64,000 bases of DNA from Hemerocallis citrina (taxonomy: Eukaryota > Streptophyta > Magnoliopsida > Asparagales > Asphodelaceae): assembly GCA_017893485.1 (NCBI GenBank), contig CM030366.1, positions 77,133,227-77,197,226 of the forward strand, in the 5' to 3' direction. The notes beneath the pieces were generated by a model. The model was not told the origin of the DNA. It did no database searches and saw nothing but the letters and a program-made list of their open reading frames with translations. The position numbers and the translations under genes were made by a program. Below, in pieces: positions 11,158 to 22,513 of the stretch. The first letter of the stretch is position 1. Each line of letters starts with the position of its first letter.

Positions 11158-11505
11158 TTATCTAACAACTTTCTCTCGTGACAAACCTTTAGTAAACGGA
11201 TTCACTAGGTTTTCGGCCGATTTTATATACTCTATAGAGATTATTCCATTTGAGAGCAGTTGTCTAATGGCTTTGTGTCGCCTTCTGATATGACGGTACT
11301 TACAATTATACATACAACTCAGTGCCCTTGCTATAGCCGATTGGCTGTCACTGTTTACACATATAGTAGACACTGGTTTTTCCCACATGGGAATATCCTA
11401 TAAAAAGTTTCGAAGCCACTTTGCTTCCTCTGTCGCTTTGTCTAAAGCAATAAACTCAGATTTCATGGTGGATCTGGCCAGTAACGTTTGTATAGAGGAT
11501 TTCCA
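11158..11505 (-). pseudogene. copia RNase H C-terminal part
   Basis: After an in-frame TAA in the GGAVV*WKS context, the minus strand continues with MKSEF.AL-like sequence and then ICVNSDSQSAIARA, RHIRRRHKAIRQLL and VNPFTKGLS. These are the standard end motifs of copia RNase H (DSQSAI; KHIRLRHH; DPLTKGL). A stop after FL and the TAA break it into two open frames. Confidence 0.85.
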
Positions 11506-12628
11506 TTACACAACTGCACCACCAAGAGTGAAGACATACCCATTTGTGGATTTTGAGTTCTTGAAGTCCGATATCCAGTTGGCATCACTGTAACCTTCTA
11601 GTACTGCTGGATATCTGGTGTAATGCAGCCCATAACTCTGAGTATTTCGCAAGTAGTTCAAGACTCTAGTTATTCCTTTCCAGTGACTTCGTCTTGGATT
11701 ACTTGTGTAGCGGCTCAGTACATTTACTAAATGTGCCAAGTCCGGTCTGGTACAATTTATTAAGTACATCAGACTACCGATTACACGTGCATATTCTAAT
11801 TGTGATATGCTGTCACCTGGGTTTTTGAACAAGTGAAGACTGGGATCCACAGGACTTTTGGAAGTCCCATTGGAGCACTTCTTGAATCTTTCAAGTACTT
11901 TCTCAGCGTAATGAGTTTGAGAGAAAGTAATTCCCTCAGACGTCCTGGAAACTTTGATTCCTAGTATGACATATGTAACTCCCAAATCTTTCATATCAAA
12001 CTTACCACTAAGCATGTTCTTAGTTTGTTTGATAATGTCATTATTGCTACCAATAATGAGCATGTCATCTACATACAGACACACCAGAATGTATCCATTT
12101 GGAGTATCTTTGATGTAGATACACTTATCAGATTCATTTATTTTGAAACCATTTGACATCACAACATTGTCAAATTTTGCATGCCACTGCTTTGGAGCTT
12201 GTTTCAGTCTGTACAAGGATTTTACAAGCCTGCACACCATGTTTTCCGGTTCAGGAACTACGTAACCCTCAGGTTGTTTCAAGTATATTTCTTCTTCTAA
12301 ATTCCCATTTAGAAATGCGGTTTTGACATCCATTTGATGTATTTCGAAGTTACATAGAGCTGGAATAGCTATCAACATTCTTATGGAGGTTATTCTTGTA
12401 ACCGGAGAATAAGTATCAAAGAAGTATAGGCCTTCCCTTTTTCCTAAATCCTTGTACCACAAGTCTCGCCCAATGTTTCTCTATTGAACCATCTGGTTTC
12501 AAATTTTGTTTGAAAATCCATTTGCATCCTAGAGCTTTACATCCAGAAGGCAATGTATGATTTTGCATAATGGAGTCTATTTCACTTTCGATTGCTTCCT
12601 TCCATATAGGAGCATCAGCCGTAGACAT
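11506..12628 (-). pseudogene. copia reverse transcriptase
   Basis: Minus-strand frames give [19 protein letters not shown] (12416-12628) and, in a shifted frame, [37 protein letters not shown] and [25 protein letters not shown] and the start of RNase H ([10 protein letters not shown]) follow. The catalytic YVDD and the upstream [11 protein letters not shown]sp are intact. The two frames overlap out of phase near 12416-12462, so one frameshift is needed. Confidence 0.92.
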
Positions 12629-12968
12629 AGCTTCCTTGAATATTATGGGCTCATTCTCTAACAGAAAGGCCGTTACAAAGTCAGGACCAAATGACTTTGA
12701 TGTTCTAGCCCATTTACTTCATCTAGGTTCATCATTATCATCTCCTGGTTCATCAACCACTTGCATTCCCTTTCTCATGTGTACTTTTCAGATACGCAGC
12801 ATACTTGCATGGAAACACGTGTTCAAAAAAGGAAGCATTCCTTGATTCCATTATTGTATTCACATGGATGTTTGGTATATCTGATTTATATACCAAGAAC
12901 CGATATGCACTACTGTTGTGTGCATAGCCTATTAATATGAAATCAATGGTCTTAGGTCCTATTGTAAC
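12629..12968 (-). pseudogene. copia integrase C-terminus to RT linker, degraded
   Basis: This stretch joins the integrase and RT frames. Minus-strand translation is interrupted by stops but fits the variable integrase tail by position. Confidence 0.5.
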
Positions 12969-14120
12969 CTATTTTGGATTAGGTACTGCCACTTTTGCTA
13001 GACACTCCCTCACTTTAAGGTATTTATATGAAGGTGCATTACCTTTCCATAGTTCGTATGGTGTCTTACCAGTTTTCTTGTGAGGTATGCTATTGAGAAT
13101 ATAGTTGACAGTCAACAACGCTTTCCCCCACATGTTTTGGGGTAACCCAGAATTCAACAACAAGGCATTCATCATCTCCTTTAGAGTTCGGTTCTTGCGC
13201 TCGGCAGTACTGTTTGATTCAGGTGAGTAAGGAGCAGTTTTCTGATGAACTATTCCATATTCATAGCAGAATATATTAAATGGTGCATCATATTCATCTC
13301 CTCTATCACTCCTAACGATTTTAATCATTTTGCCAAGTTGATTCTCAACCTCAAGCTTATATTCCTTGAATTTATCCAAGGCCTCATTTTTGCATTGTAA
13401 CAAGTATACATAACAGAATTTTGTGCAATCGTCTATGAATGTCACAAAATACTTTTTGCCGCCTCTGGTCTGCACGTATTTTAAATCACACAAATCCGTG
13501 TGAGTTAGATCTAGAGTTTTAGCGTTTCTTTCTATAGAACGGGATGGAGTTTTAGTGAGTTTGGCCTCTGTGCAAACTTCACATTTTGCGCAATTGTCTA
13601 CCTTAAATTTTGGTAGTAAATTCATGTTAATTAATTTACACAGAGAATTGAAATTAACATGGCCTAGTCTTTCATGCCAAACAGAAGAAGACTCAACAAC
13701 ATAAGCAACATGATTCATTTTATTAATTTTGGGAATAACTGGAACAACAGATTTTGGGATGACTGTCATTACGTTGAATTTGAACAGTCCATCCTTCACA
13801 TACCCTTTTTCCAAGTACAGCCCATTCTTTGAAAGTACAAAATTATTAGAAGCAAGAACGACCCTAAATCCATTCTTACTTAGCAAAGATCTCGAGATCA
13901 AGTTCTTTCTAATATCTAGAAAGTGTAACACATTGGTTAGTGTTAGTTCCTTGCCTGAAGTCATCTTCAGCACTATTTTTCCTGTTCCTTCATTCTTGAA
14001 GGTGGAAGAATTACCCATGAAAAACTGTTCATCCTTGTTGCATTTCTGGTATGAGGTGAACATCTCTTTGTCCGAGCAGATGTGCTTAGTCACCCCAGTA
14101 TCGTACCACTACTCACGAGG
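12969..14120 (-). pseudogene. copia protease and integrase
   Basis: The frame begins around a WWYDTG protease active site (about 14095-14115) followed by VTKHICSDKEMF. It continues through the pre-integrase segment VWHERLGHVNFNSL and the zinc-binding HH-CC region (CAKCEVC). The integrase core follows with all three acidic residues visible: THTDLCD, SDRGDEYD and AERKNRTL. GKTPYELWKG marks the C-terminal part. The upstream polypurine and tRNA signals are weak, but this open frame of about 374 codons is the best preserved part of the element. Confidence 0.92.
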
Positions 14121-14197
14121 ATTGCTCCCCACCAGATTTACCTCCGATACAACAACACAAAGGTTCAAGTCAGAGAGACCAGTGGACAAGTTCACAG

Positions 14198-15106
14198 CTA
14201 TGTGTGCATGGCATTTCTCATTCCCTTTTGCCTATCCAGTTCCAGCATGGTTGTTATCCTTGCTGCGGCATTCAGAGATTTTGTGCCCCAGCTTACCACA
14301 CTTGTGGAATTTTCCTGCAAACCTCTTTGCTGCAGGTTTTTGTTCGAGGCTTGTGGCAAGAACATCCTCTTTTTGCCCTTTTGTTCATGCTCCACCATGT
14401 TGGCCTTTTCTTTGTCAGCCTTGCGATTCTCCTCTTCAATCCGCAACCAAACAATCAGGTCCTCAAGAGACATCTCCTTTCGCTTGTGCTTGAGGTAGTT
14501 TTTGAAGTCCTTCCATCCAGGTGGAAGCTTCTCAATGTACGTAGTAACCTGAAATTGTTCACACAGCATCACGTTCTCTGCAATGATTTCGTGCATTATC
14601 ACCTGCAGTTCCTGAATTTAACTGACAACTGTCTTGGAGTCAACCATCTTGTAGGCCAGAAATTTGCCAACTACAAATTTCTTGGAGCCAACCTCTTCTG
14701 TTTTGTACTTCTTCTCCAAAGACCCCCATAGAAGTTTGGAAGTCTTGAAGATGCAGTAGACATTGTAGAGTGGGTCTACGAAGCCGTTTAGGATGTAGTT
14801 TCTGCAGAGATAATCACCCTCAGTCTATGCATCAACCGCAGCAACGGATTGTGCATCCATAGGTGCCAGCATAGGGACCGTTTCAGTGAGAAACCTGTCT
14901 AGCTTCAAGGTGGTCAGGTAGAACTGCATCTCCCCTTGCCACTTCATGAATCCAGTTTCATTGAACTTTTCTGGTTTTTCTCCCACAATTATATGTGTGG
15001 GCAGAATGACCATTTGTGCAGCAACCGAATGTGCAGTCACATGTTGGGTCACTGGTGTTTGTGCACTGAGAAGTCCACTGACATTTTTGTGTTGTGTGTT
15101 TTCCAT
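14198..15106 (-). pseudogene. copia gag
   Basis: The N-terminal frame (14825-15106) starts MENTQHKNVSG and includes EKFNETGFMKWQGEMQFYL, a gag segment of copia elements. A second frame (14198-14602) holds LPPGWKDFKNYLKHKRKEM and LIVWLRIEEENRKA, typical of the UBN2-type gag. A zinc-knuckle remnant KCGKLGHKISEC is readable in a neighbouring frame near 14270-14325; its first Cys is replaced. About 220 bp between the frames is degraded. Confidence 0.85.
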
Positions 15107-15222
15107 TTTCTGAAACAGTTGAAATTGAAATGTTAGTTGTTTGTTTTTCCGAAATGATAACAGTAGCTGTAAATAATCTTCACAAAAACTGTTAGAATAG
15201 AGAAAAAATTTTGCTTTAAGAT

Positions 15223-15846
15223 TGTTAGAACTTGAATTTCATAAAATAGGAAACTGCTAATAATGTTTATGAAGAAATACAATTACAAGAAATAAAAGAA
15301 TAAACCAGACACTTCAATACAGAGTCGAGATTAAGATCTCTGTCCTTAAAGCAAAATTTGCCCCGTAGTGTGACGGTGGTTGGCGAATTACCTTTTCTTG
15401 AAGAGCAGCACCCTAGCTTCAGAGATCTCAGCGAACCAGTACTCTGTGTACTGGAAGACAAAAATCTAGGCCAGAGCCAAACCAAGCCGGGGCCGGGCGC
15501 ACGCTCGCGCGTGTGTTTGTAATTTTGGCTAGGTCCTCTCTCCACTACACGTTGGTGGTATGCACAGGGCTACGCCCTTTAGTCCATTTCTTTAGCTTAT
15601 ATATTAGAGAAATCTTTCTCATCTTCCGATGTGGGACTATCCATTCCAAATTCCCAAGTTATTACATTTGGAGTACCCAACTTAGAACTTACATTTCTCA
15701 TTCATATGGAAACCGTTTTTGGTAAATGAGTACATTACGGAATAGTACTCAACGAGAGGAACGTAATCCAATCACTTTCCGGCGTTGCCGATGGCCGGAG
15801 CCCACCGAAATCTGGCCCGAAAAATATCCCAAAAATATTTCCAACA
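15223..15846 (-). repeat. copia 5' LTR, internally deleted
   Basis: This 624 bp LTR matches the left LTR at both ends but lacks about 320 bp from its middle, including most of the CCGAGCC tract and flanking sequence. It ends TTTCCAACA next to the AAGGT duplication. Confidence 0.9.
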
Positions 15847-16440
15847 AAGGTCAGAATACAACTGACTCGTTGCTCATCAAGTCAAATTGATGAAACTAGA
15901 AGTCAGTTTTTGATTGAACCTGAGCCCTATATGAACAAACGAATAATTTCGCATTAAGATGATTACACATTGCTTTGAACTCTGTAATGTTATATTTGAT
16001 GGACAATATGGTCTACCAGATGCAATGATGAAGTGTCCATAGTAAAAGCTTAAAGGGAGTTTGATTAGTCCATATATAGTAGATATTGCGGAGTATGTGG
16101 AGTATAACTTATGTAAGACTTTGGATAGATAAGACGAGTTATTATGTCGCTGTAAAGGACCTTGATCATAGATTTTAACAATAACCGATGATAAGATTGA
16201 AGATAAGCTGATAGAATTAATGAAACTAGTATCATCGAAGTGGAGAAGTGCTTTTTGAGTGTTGTATATTTGTGGATTACAGTTTGAAAGCCAACTACAT
16301 TACTAGTTGTGCCCTAGTAATGCAATGTTAACTATATTAGGCAATAGATTTCTGAAACATAGAACATCAACGGAAGTGTTTTTATTATTATTTTCTGTTT
16401 GCATATTCACATCTAATGTTTTTTTTCCTCCTAGTCAAAT
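15847..16440. other. no recognised gene
   Basis: AT-rich sequence continues from the copia target site. I looked for later receptor-kinase exons here and saw none. Confidence 0.5.
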
Positions 16441-16449
16441 TACCCGTAC

Positions 16450-16790
16450 TAGTATTTTTCACGTGCGATGCACGTTCTAATAAGAGTCAGAGGATTTCAC
16501 GTGTCATATACTAGTTAAGAAATAGTTTTGGAGTTGGATGTGCATGTAATTGGAAAAAATATTTTAAAGAAAAACCTACGATTTGTACGTGCAATGTACG
16601 TGTTTATAAGTAGGATTAGAGTTGTACGTGCAACATATATGTATGTGTGGTGTTAAAAAAATATTAAAATTTTATTTTGTACCGTGCGTTGCACGTTTTA
16701 AATAGGTAAAATTTTTTTAATTTGTTTTTTTGTAATTAATGGAAGAGTTGGAGTTGCACGTGCAACGCACGAGTTTGTATGTTGACAAAT
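16450..16790. repeat. cluster of GTGCRTTGCAC-type palindromic motifs
   Basis: Variants of ACGTGCGATGCACGT occur at about 16460, 16590, 16635, 16682 and 16755 within 300 bp of AT-rich DNA. Some are near-perfect inverted repeats. Such motifs are common at the ends of degraded plant transposons, but no element border could be fixed. Confidence 0.6.
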
Positions 16791-16842
16791 TACAACTTCA
16801 ACTCTCCCATTATATTTAGAGATGACTGCTTAGCTTTAGACT

Positions 16843-17063
16843 CAGGGCCGGCCCTCACCTTGAGGCCAGACCGCCTCAGGCCCCCGGATTTTTTGTAATT
16901 TTAAGGGCCCCAAAATTGTATTTTCCTTGTAAATATAGGCACGTATTTTGCACGTAAAAAAATTATATTGTATTGCATCAAAAAAAAATTATATTGTTAT
17001 TAGGGCCCCAAAAAATTATTTGGCCCTTTTGCCTTGGCCCATGCGAACTCAGCGTCGGCCCTG
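16843..17063. mobile_element. hAT-type MITE
   Basis: A 221 bp element begins CAGGGCCGGC and ends GTCGGCCCTG, giving terminal inverted repeats of about 10 bp with one mismatch. It is flanked by the perfect 8 bp duplication TTTAGACT (16835-16842, 17064-17071), which is diagnostic of hAT transposition. It has no coding capacity. Confidence 0.92.
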
Positions 17064-17216
17064 TTTAGACTAACTACCTTCTCATTTGTGCTCTCAGAAT
17101 TCATCAGCTTCCTTCCCCAAGCCGAATTCAACAAATAATCCATCAACAATACCAAAAGATAGCATGGCAGTTTCTATGCGAGATGTTGATTATGCTTCGC
17201 AAAGTGCTATCAACAC

Positions 17217-17278
17217 TGGCATTTTTAAACGCCGGGAATGGGGAAAAAATGCCGGGGATTTTGTTGCCGTTTGTAGTG
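17217..17278 (+). other. possible CACTA right-end remnant
   Basis: The sequence GGCATTTTTAAACGCCGG, a second AAAATGCCGG block and a final TTTGTAGTG resemble the subterminal repeats and TIR of the CACTA element at 53010-63559. No matching left end (CACTACAAA) was found upstream, so at most it is a solo end. Confidence 0.35.
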
Positions 17279-20227
17279 GTATATTGGTGTTGTAGGTACT
17301 AGAAAACTAGCTTGTATACAATATAATGCAATATATTATGCTAAGGCAATTTTTATCCCACAATTTTTCTTCTTTCTTTATTTTAAAAAGGAAAAGGAAG
17401 AGGAAAAGTAAGAGGAAAAGTAGGAAACCACTCAGGCCATCACTAGTTTCTCTCTCCACCTTTAAAAATCTCTAAGAATTTCAATTTAAAATATCTAAAA
17501 AATTTAAAATTCTAAAACCCATCTAGAAACACATCAACATAGTTATTGACTCATTTTTTTACAAACCTATTTAAAAACACATTTATGCAGTTATTGACTT
17601 ATTTTATTAAGTTGTGTGCCTATAAATTCTCTCTATAAAAAATCACTTTTTCAAAATCTGCGAAAATGGTGATTTCAATAATTTAAAAGCTCTCTGTCAC
17701 TTTCTGAAATCTCTGTCACTATCTCCATTCTCTTCCTGATGCACGTTTTTGTTCCAATTGGATCAAAAGCTTGCGACAATTACGACAATTTAATCAGATG
17801 ATCGATTTCTCTAATTTATTCCTTTAGTCATCTTACATGGGGCATAAGAGGTCCTAAAAAATATGTCGATGCATGGTAAAAATCATTTCTTCTTCTTGCT
17901 CCATCAGCTGCTCCGAATTAGTTTATATATGTCTTCATTGGTGTTCTATTTAGGTTTACTTGATTGTTCTTACTTCCATTGTTTAATTTTTTTTTCCATA
18001 TTTTATTTATATATATATATATATTAGATTGGTGTATAAGGCTTTTTCCCAAGTTGCAATTCTGACTACTCCGATCTTTATAATGTAAGAAAGTCTCTTT
18101 TTATTTCCCTTCATCCATTCCACCTCTTGATTAACGCCAATATGATGCATATGGAACATTAAATATTGTTTTTATTATTTTCCGAGAAAATAGTTTCTGC
18201 AGGTGATAATCAGTCTTATGTTTTTACACTCTTTTCATTGTCAAATTATTATCCACATCTCAAATGCGCATTTTCAGCTACATTCTAAACATTTATTTTG
18301 CCACATTATAAATTTTGAGTCATGCAAAAGGTTTACACTTTATATTATTAACAACGAATATTACTTAACAACAAGTTTTGCAAATTTGAGCCTAGGAAAA
18401 GAGGAAGTTTATGGGAACGTTTGGTTTTTAAACATTGGTTTCTACACAGGGAGTAGATGGAAAAAGGACAAGTGGGTTCATCTCAATCGCATACTATAGC
18501 CCAATTCCACCGAGAAATCAACTAATTACTTGAGCATAGATATCCTCCCTCTTTTGGGAATTCTTATCACTGCCAATGAGCATCATAATATCATGGAGTA
18601 AATTAGCAGAGAAATTTTTATATCATTTCTTAAGAGAATTTATGTTGCCCACTATTTGACACTTTTAGGTGTATTACATAGCCTTCTGATTTGTAATATT
18701 ATTTCTTGAAATATTTTGTAACCCCATCTTATGATGAGTGTTAAGGCAATTTTGAGTTCTCTGATGCTTTGACAGGTAACCATCCTTATTTCAGAAGCTT
18801 CAACTACAAAGAGTTAAAATGTATATTTGAATGTGTATTTGTTTCTTTTTTTTTTCCTACATAGAGATAAAAGTAGCTCTTTTTTGTTCACAAACTGTTC
18901 ATTCAAATTTTCTTCCACACTATGCTTTAGTTGATTGCTTAGGATTTGTATTTAGCTTCAAATTTTCAACATGCAACGTCCATAGAATGATTTGCTTTGT
19001 GATTTTCTTTTCAAACTAAGTTCAGAAAATTCTTTATTATTGAATTTGTAACTTTGATTTATAATCGTTATTTTTTTATAAATTGTAAATAATCTATCTT
19101 TTGCTTCTACTCATTTGTCTAATATTCATTTTTCTTATGTGCGTTGAATGACTCATTTTTTTTACATCTTTCCTTCATATATTTCCATAAATAAAAAGAA
19201 CGGAGAGAAGATATCTTAGGCCTCGTTTATCAAAATAGTTATTAAAGGCTACAAAGAATAAGAAAATGGATTACCAAAATAAAAACAAGATTACCGAAAA
19301 AGAATTAAAAAAAGTGATTCCTTTAAGAATGGAGTGATTGCGAAACAAGAAAATGAAAGTAGAGAAGCTAGTTTAAGCCCATTTATCAAAATAATTATTA
19401 AAGGCTACAAAGAACCTGGACCCAATCCCAGTCGAGTTGTGAATTTGCACGGCCTATAGTATTCAACTACTATTGCATAGGTGAGAAATCGTGACAAACA
19501 AGGTTTTTGTGATGATTTTTGCAAGATAACTCCAACATCGTAGGAATTGCAGAAGCTCTGACTATTTGGCAAGACATGTTATTAGTCTTACACTATCAAC
19601 AAGTAAGTTATGTGGTGACCAATGAATCTGCTAAAGATGATAAGTGAAAAAAGAACCTACTTCAACATCCTCAGAGAACTTTAAAATCTTGGAAAACAAT
19701 TGCGAGATTCTCAACCATATTTTTATAATTATGAGTACAGAGTTTCAACTTATCAAATCCTTTTCTTCCTAACTACTTAGGTCTAATAGATAATTGTTCG
19801 ATTGTCAAATGTTCTTTGTGTCTAGATACTTCAGTTTGATTGTTATGTTTTAAAATGATCTTCTGAATAGTGATTAAAGATAACTCGAATTGTTTACTTT
19901 TTAAATTAACTGTTATGTTTGCAAGGTTATTTTCTATTCACAATAAATTAAGATTTTTTTCGAAAGTTCTATGTTTGATAAAGAATTTCTTAAAATATCT
20001 TCAGGTCTTAAAAATAAACTTAAATACGGGATAATTTTCTTCATGAAGTATCACCATCTTTAAATAAAATTCTTAAAATTCTTGATTACTTTTCGTAACT
20101 GGTGAATTTCTTGAAAGAAATCTACCTAGAATAAAACTAACCAAAACCATGACATTCATTAGCAGCAGAAGCCTTTCTACCTTCAATTTGTATCAAGCCA
20201 ATGTATATTGCATATTTGGTATGATAT
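17279..20227. other. AT-rich non-coding region
   Basis: About 2.9 kb without a recognised gene. It has a short (TA) tract near 18005-18025. A 33 bp direct repeat (TTATCAAAATARTTATTAAA core) is at about 19226-19258 and 19381-19413. A 98-codon open frame at 18203 has no family features. Confidence 0.5.
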
Positions 20228-20829
20228 TGATGTTGGTAAAAATAGAACCAAATTAGGACCTTTCAAATAAGACACAAATCATAAAGCTCTCAGGGGTAAA
20301 ACGGTAAATTTCAGCAGGTAAAGGCCCGATAGAAGGAGTTGGTCCACTTTTACGCTCATCAACCCAATTCGGCTTGCAATAAGTGACTGTCAAAGCAACT
20401 CTAACGCAAATGAGTCCAGTCATCCGAAGAAGTTAGTTTAAAACCCATATCTCTAATAGATAGCTACTCCAATCTATATAAGATAGGGTTTGAAAACTAT
20501 ATCTCTTTATCAAGAGAAGAATCCTAACTCGATCTCTTTACATGGGAGAGGGTAACCAACCCTATCCAAACCCCAGGAAGTAGAGATAAATCTAATATCT
20601 TGAAACTGGCCCCCACAACGACTATATACTTCTCTTGACCTCTTCAAAAACCAAGTAATGACAAATTCCGCTCTAAAAACTATTCGTATCTTATTAGTTT
20701 TCTTACTTGGGCATCGGAGGGTCTGTCGCTGGGGACCAACCCCAGTGTTTCAGCCTCTTTTTCAAGTCAATCAGAGTGGTCACATCTGTTCTCGATAGTC
20801 AAATTTTAGGGTAAAAAACAATTTACGGC
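20228..20829 (+). mobile_element. Tat element A 5' LTR, first part
   Basis: The LTR starts TGATGTTGGTAAAAATAG. It aligns with the Tat B LTR start at 41783 and along its length (AAGCTCTCAGGGGTAAAA, CGTCGCTGGGGACC-type blocks, CCCAGTGT). It is interrupted at 20829 by a 3.86 kb solo LTR and resumes at 24691. The start is inferred from alignment to copy B; no target duplication can be checked because the element's 3' end is outside the window. Confidence 0.75.
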
Positions 20830-21792
20830 TGTAACATCCCAGAAAAAATAAAATAAATTTTTATATTTTTGCACATGCATTGCATGTAAAATTTTATGTA
20901 TTTTAGTCCCTAAAATTTTCTAAAGTGATGTACAATTTTATTCTCATTTTATTTGTTACAAATGTATTATTTATTTTCTAATTAAAACCCATAGGCCTAA
21001 AGTCTATTTTAAAGCCCACTAGAAAATTAATTAAAAGAGAAGTTTATAATTTTATTCAACATTTTAAATGTACATTTTAAATCCTACATACTTGTCATGT
21101 AACAAACACCTACAAATAGATTAATAATAATTAATTAAAAGAATGAGAATTGTGTGCACGTGCATGTGTGTGCACCCAAAGGGTTTTGGCCGGCCAATGA
21201 AGAGAGGGAGTGAATGGAGAAAGTGGATTTTGAAGTGGTTTGTGTGAGTGGGTATTTAATTGGGTAGTCAAAGTCTTTTCATTCACCCAATAACCCTATA
21301 ATAACCCCTTCTATTGTAAGAATTACATTTCACAAAAGATAAAAAAAACAAAAGAAAAGAAAGAAGGAGGGTTTCGGTTTTTGTACAAGGAAGTCTAGGC
21401 TTGCGGTTTTTGGCTTAAGGAGGAGGAGGCTAGCTTTGGTTGGAGCTTTGGAACAATCTTTCTAGGAGTTCTCTCATTTTGCATCAATAAGGTGGGTGTT
21501 TCTTTTGCCTTCTAAAGTATTGTAGTATGCATGTGTAGGAAAAAAATTGATGTTTGAAATTGATATTTTTTATGAGTTTTAGTTGATTTTTGTGATGCAT
21601 GTGATGCTGCTATTTAGAACGTTTGGTAGAAATAAAATATGCAAATTGTTGCATGCATGCTAAATGAAAACTTCATAATGACATAATTAGGTTGTTGAAT
21701 TAAAATTCTATTTCATTAGTATGTTGAAGTGGTTAGGAACAAATATCATGCCATGGTTGGATTAGAGGAATTGTGCATTTATATATATATAT

Positions 21793-22131
21793 AGAGTCCC
21801 CTTCGGTTGCACACTACTTTTGGTGAGCACTCCGTGAGCACTCACGGACTAGAGACTCTATGAAAAATCCAAACCGCTCATATTGTTCTATATGCCTTAG
21901 ATTGCCTAACAATAAAAAATCAAGTAATTTGAAGTTCATTTGCCCATCCATCATGCTGTTAGAATTTTCTGCTATACAATTTTGTGATGATGTAAATCAT
22001 GGGCAAATGAACTTCAAATTACTTGTTTTTTTATTGTTAGGCTATCTAAAGCATATAGAATAATATGCGCGGTTCGGATTTTTCATAGGGTATCTAGTTC
22101 GTGAGTGCTCACCAAAGTAGTGTGCAACCGA

Positions 22132-22137
<6 letters not shown>
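21793..22137. mobile_element. foldback MITE in a TA microsatellite
   Basis: Inverted arms at about 21793-21946 and 22000-22137 read toward each other (CTTCGGTTGCACACTACTTT...TTCATTTGCCCA and its complement) around a 53 bp centre. The left arm has an extra partial duplication of GTGAGCACTC. It is bordered by (TA)n and (CT)n tracts, which hide any TA target duplication. No coding capacity. Confidence 0.85.

Positions 22138-22210
<73 letters not shown>
22134..22210. repeat. (CT)n(TA)n microsatellite
   Basis: About 38 bp of CT repeats is followed directly by about 39 bp of TA repeats. A second TA tract of about 46 bp is at 22465-22510 in the other duplicate. Confidence 0.95.
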
Positions 22211-22214
<4 letters not shown>

Positions 22215-22460
22215 GTAAATTAGGCACAAGAAATTGTGTAATTGTTTGAGAAGAATTATAGAATCAATGGGGTTGAAAATTGCTTGAAGAAAGTATATAC
22301 ATTCAAGATAGTAGTTAAATTAAAATATGTAAATTGTTGCATGCTAAATGGAAACTTCATCATGACATAATTAGGTTGTTGAATTAAAATACTATTTCAT
22401 TAGTATGTTGAAGTGGTTAGGAACAAATATCATGCCATGGTTGTATTAGAGGAATTGTGC

Positions 22461-22513
<53 letters not shown>

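Larger units (their letters stand above)
9558..15846 (-). mobile_element. Ty1/copia element with perfect target duplication
   Basis: The element runs from TGTTAGAACTTG at 9558 to TTTCCAACA at 15846 and is flanked by the perfect 5 bp duplication AAGGT (9553-9557, 15847-15851). On the minus strand the LTRs read TGTTGGAAATA...TTCTAACA and the gene order is gag, protease, integrase, reverse transcriptase, RNase H, which is the copia order. Frames are mostly open with a few stops. A purine tract (minus strand, CATGTGGAGGA) adjoins the inner edge of the left LTR, as expected for a 3' LTR. I see no good tRNA primer site next to the right LTR. Confidence 0.93.

Noticed and set aside
13729..14731. Three long plus-strand open frames
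   Set aside because: They are antisense to the copia gag-protease region, whose minus-strand motifs are clear.
17086..17295. 69-codon frame starting after an acceptor-like CTCTCAG
   Set aside because: Looks exon-like, but I cannot match it to a family and its end runs into the CACTA-like remnant.
18203..18499. 98-codon open frame
   Set aside because: AT-rich, no motif, no neighbouring exon or promoter evidence.
19226..19413. 33 bp direct repeat 155 bp apart as an element border
   Set aside because: No terminal inverted repeats or target duplication could be matched to it.
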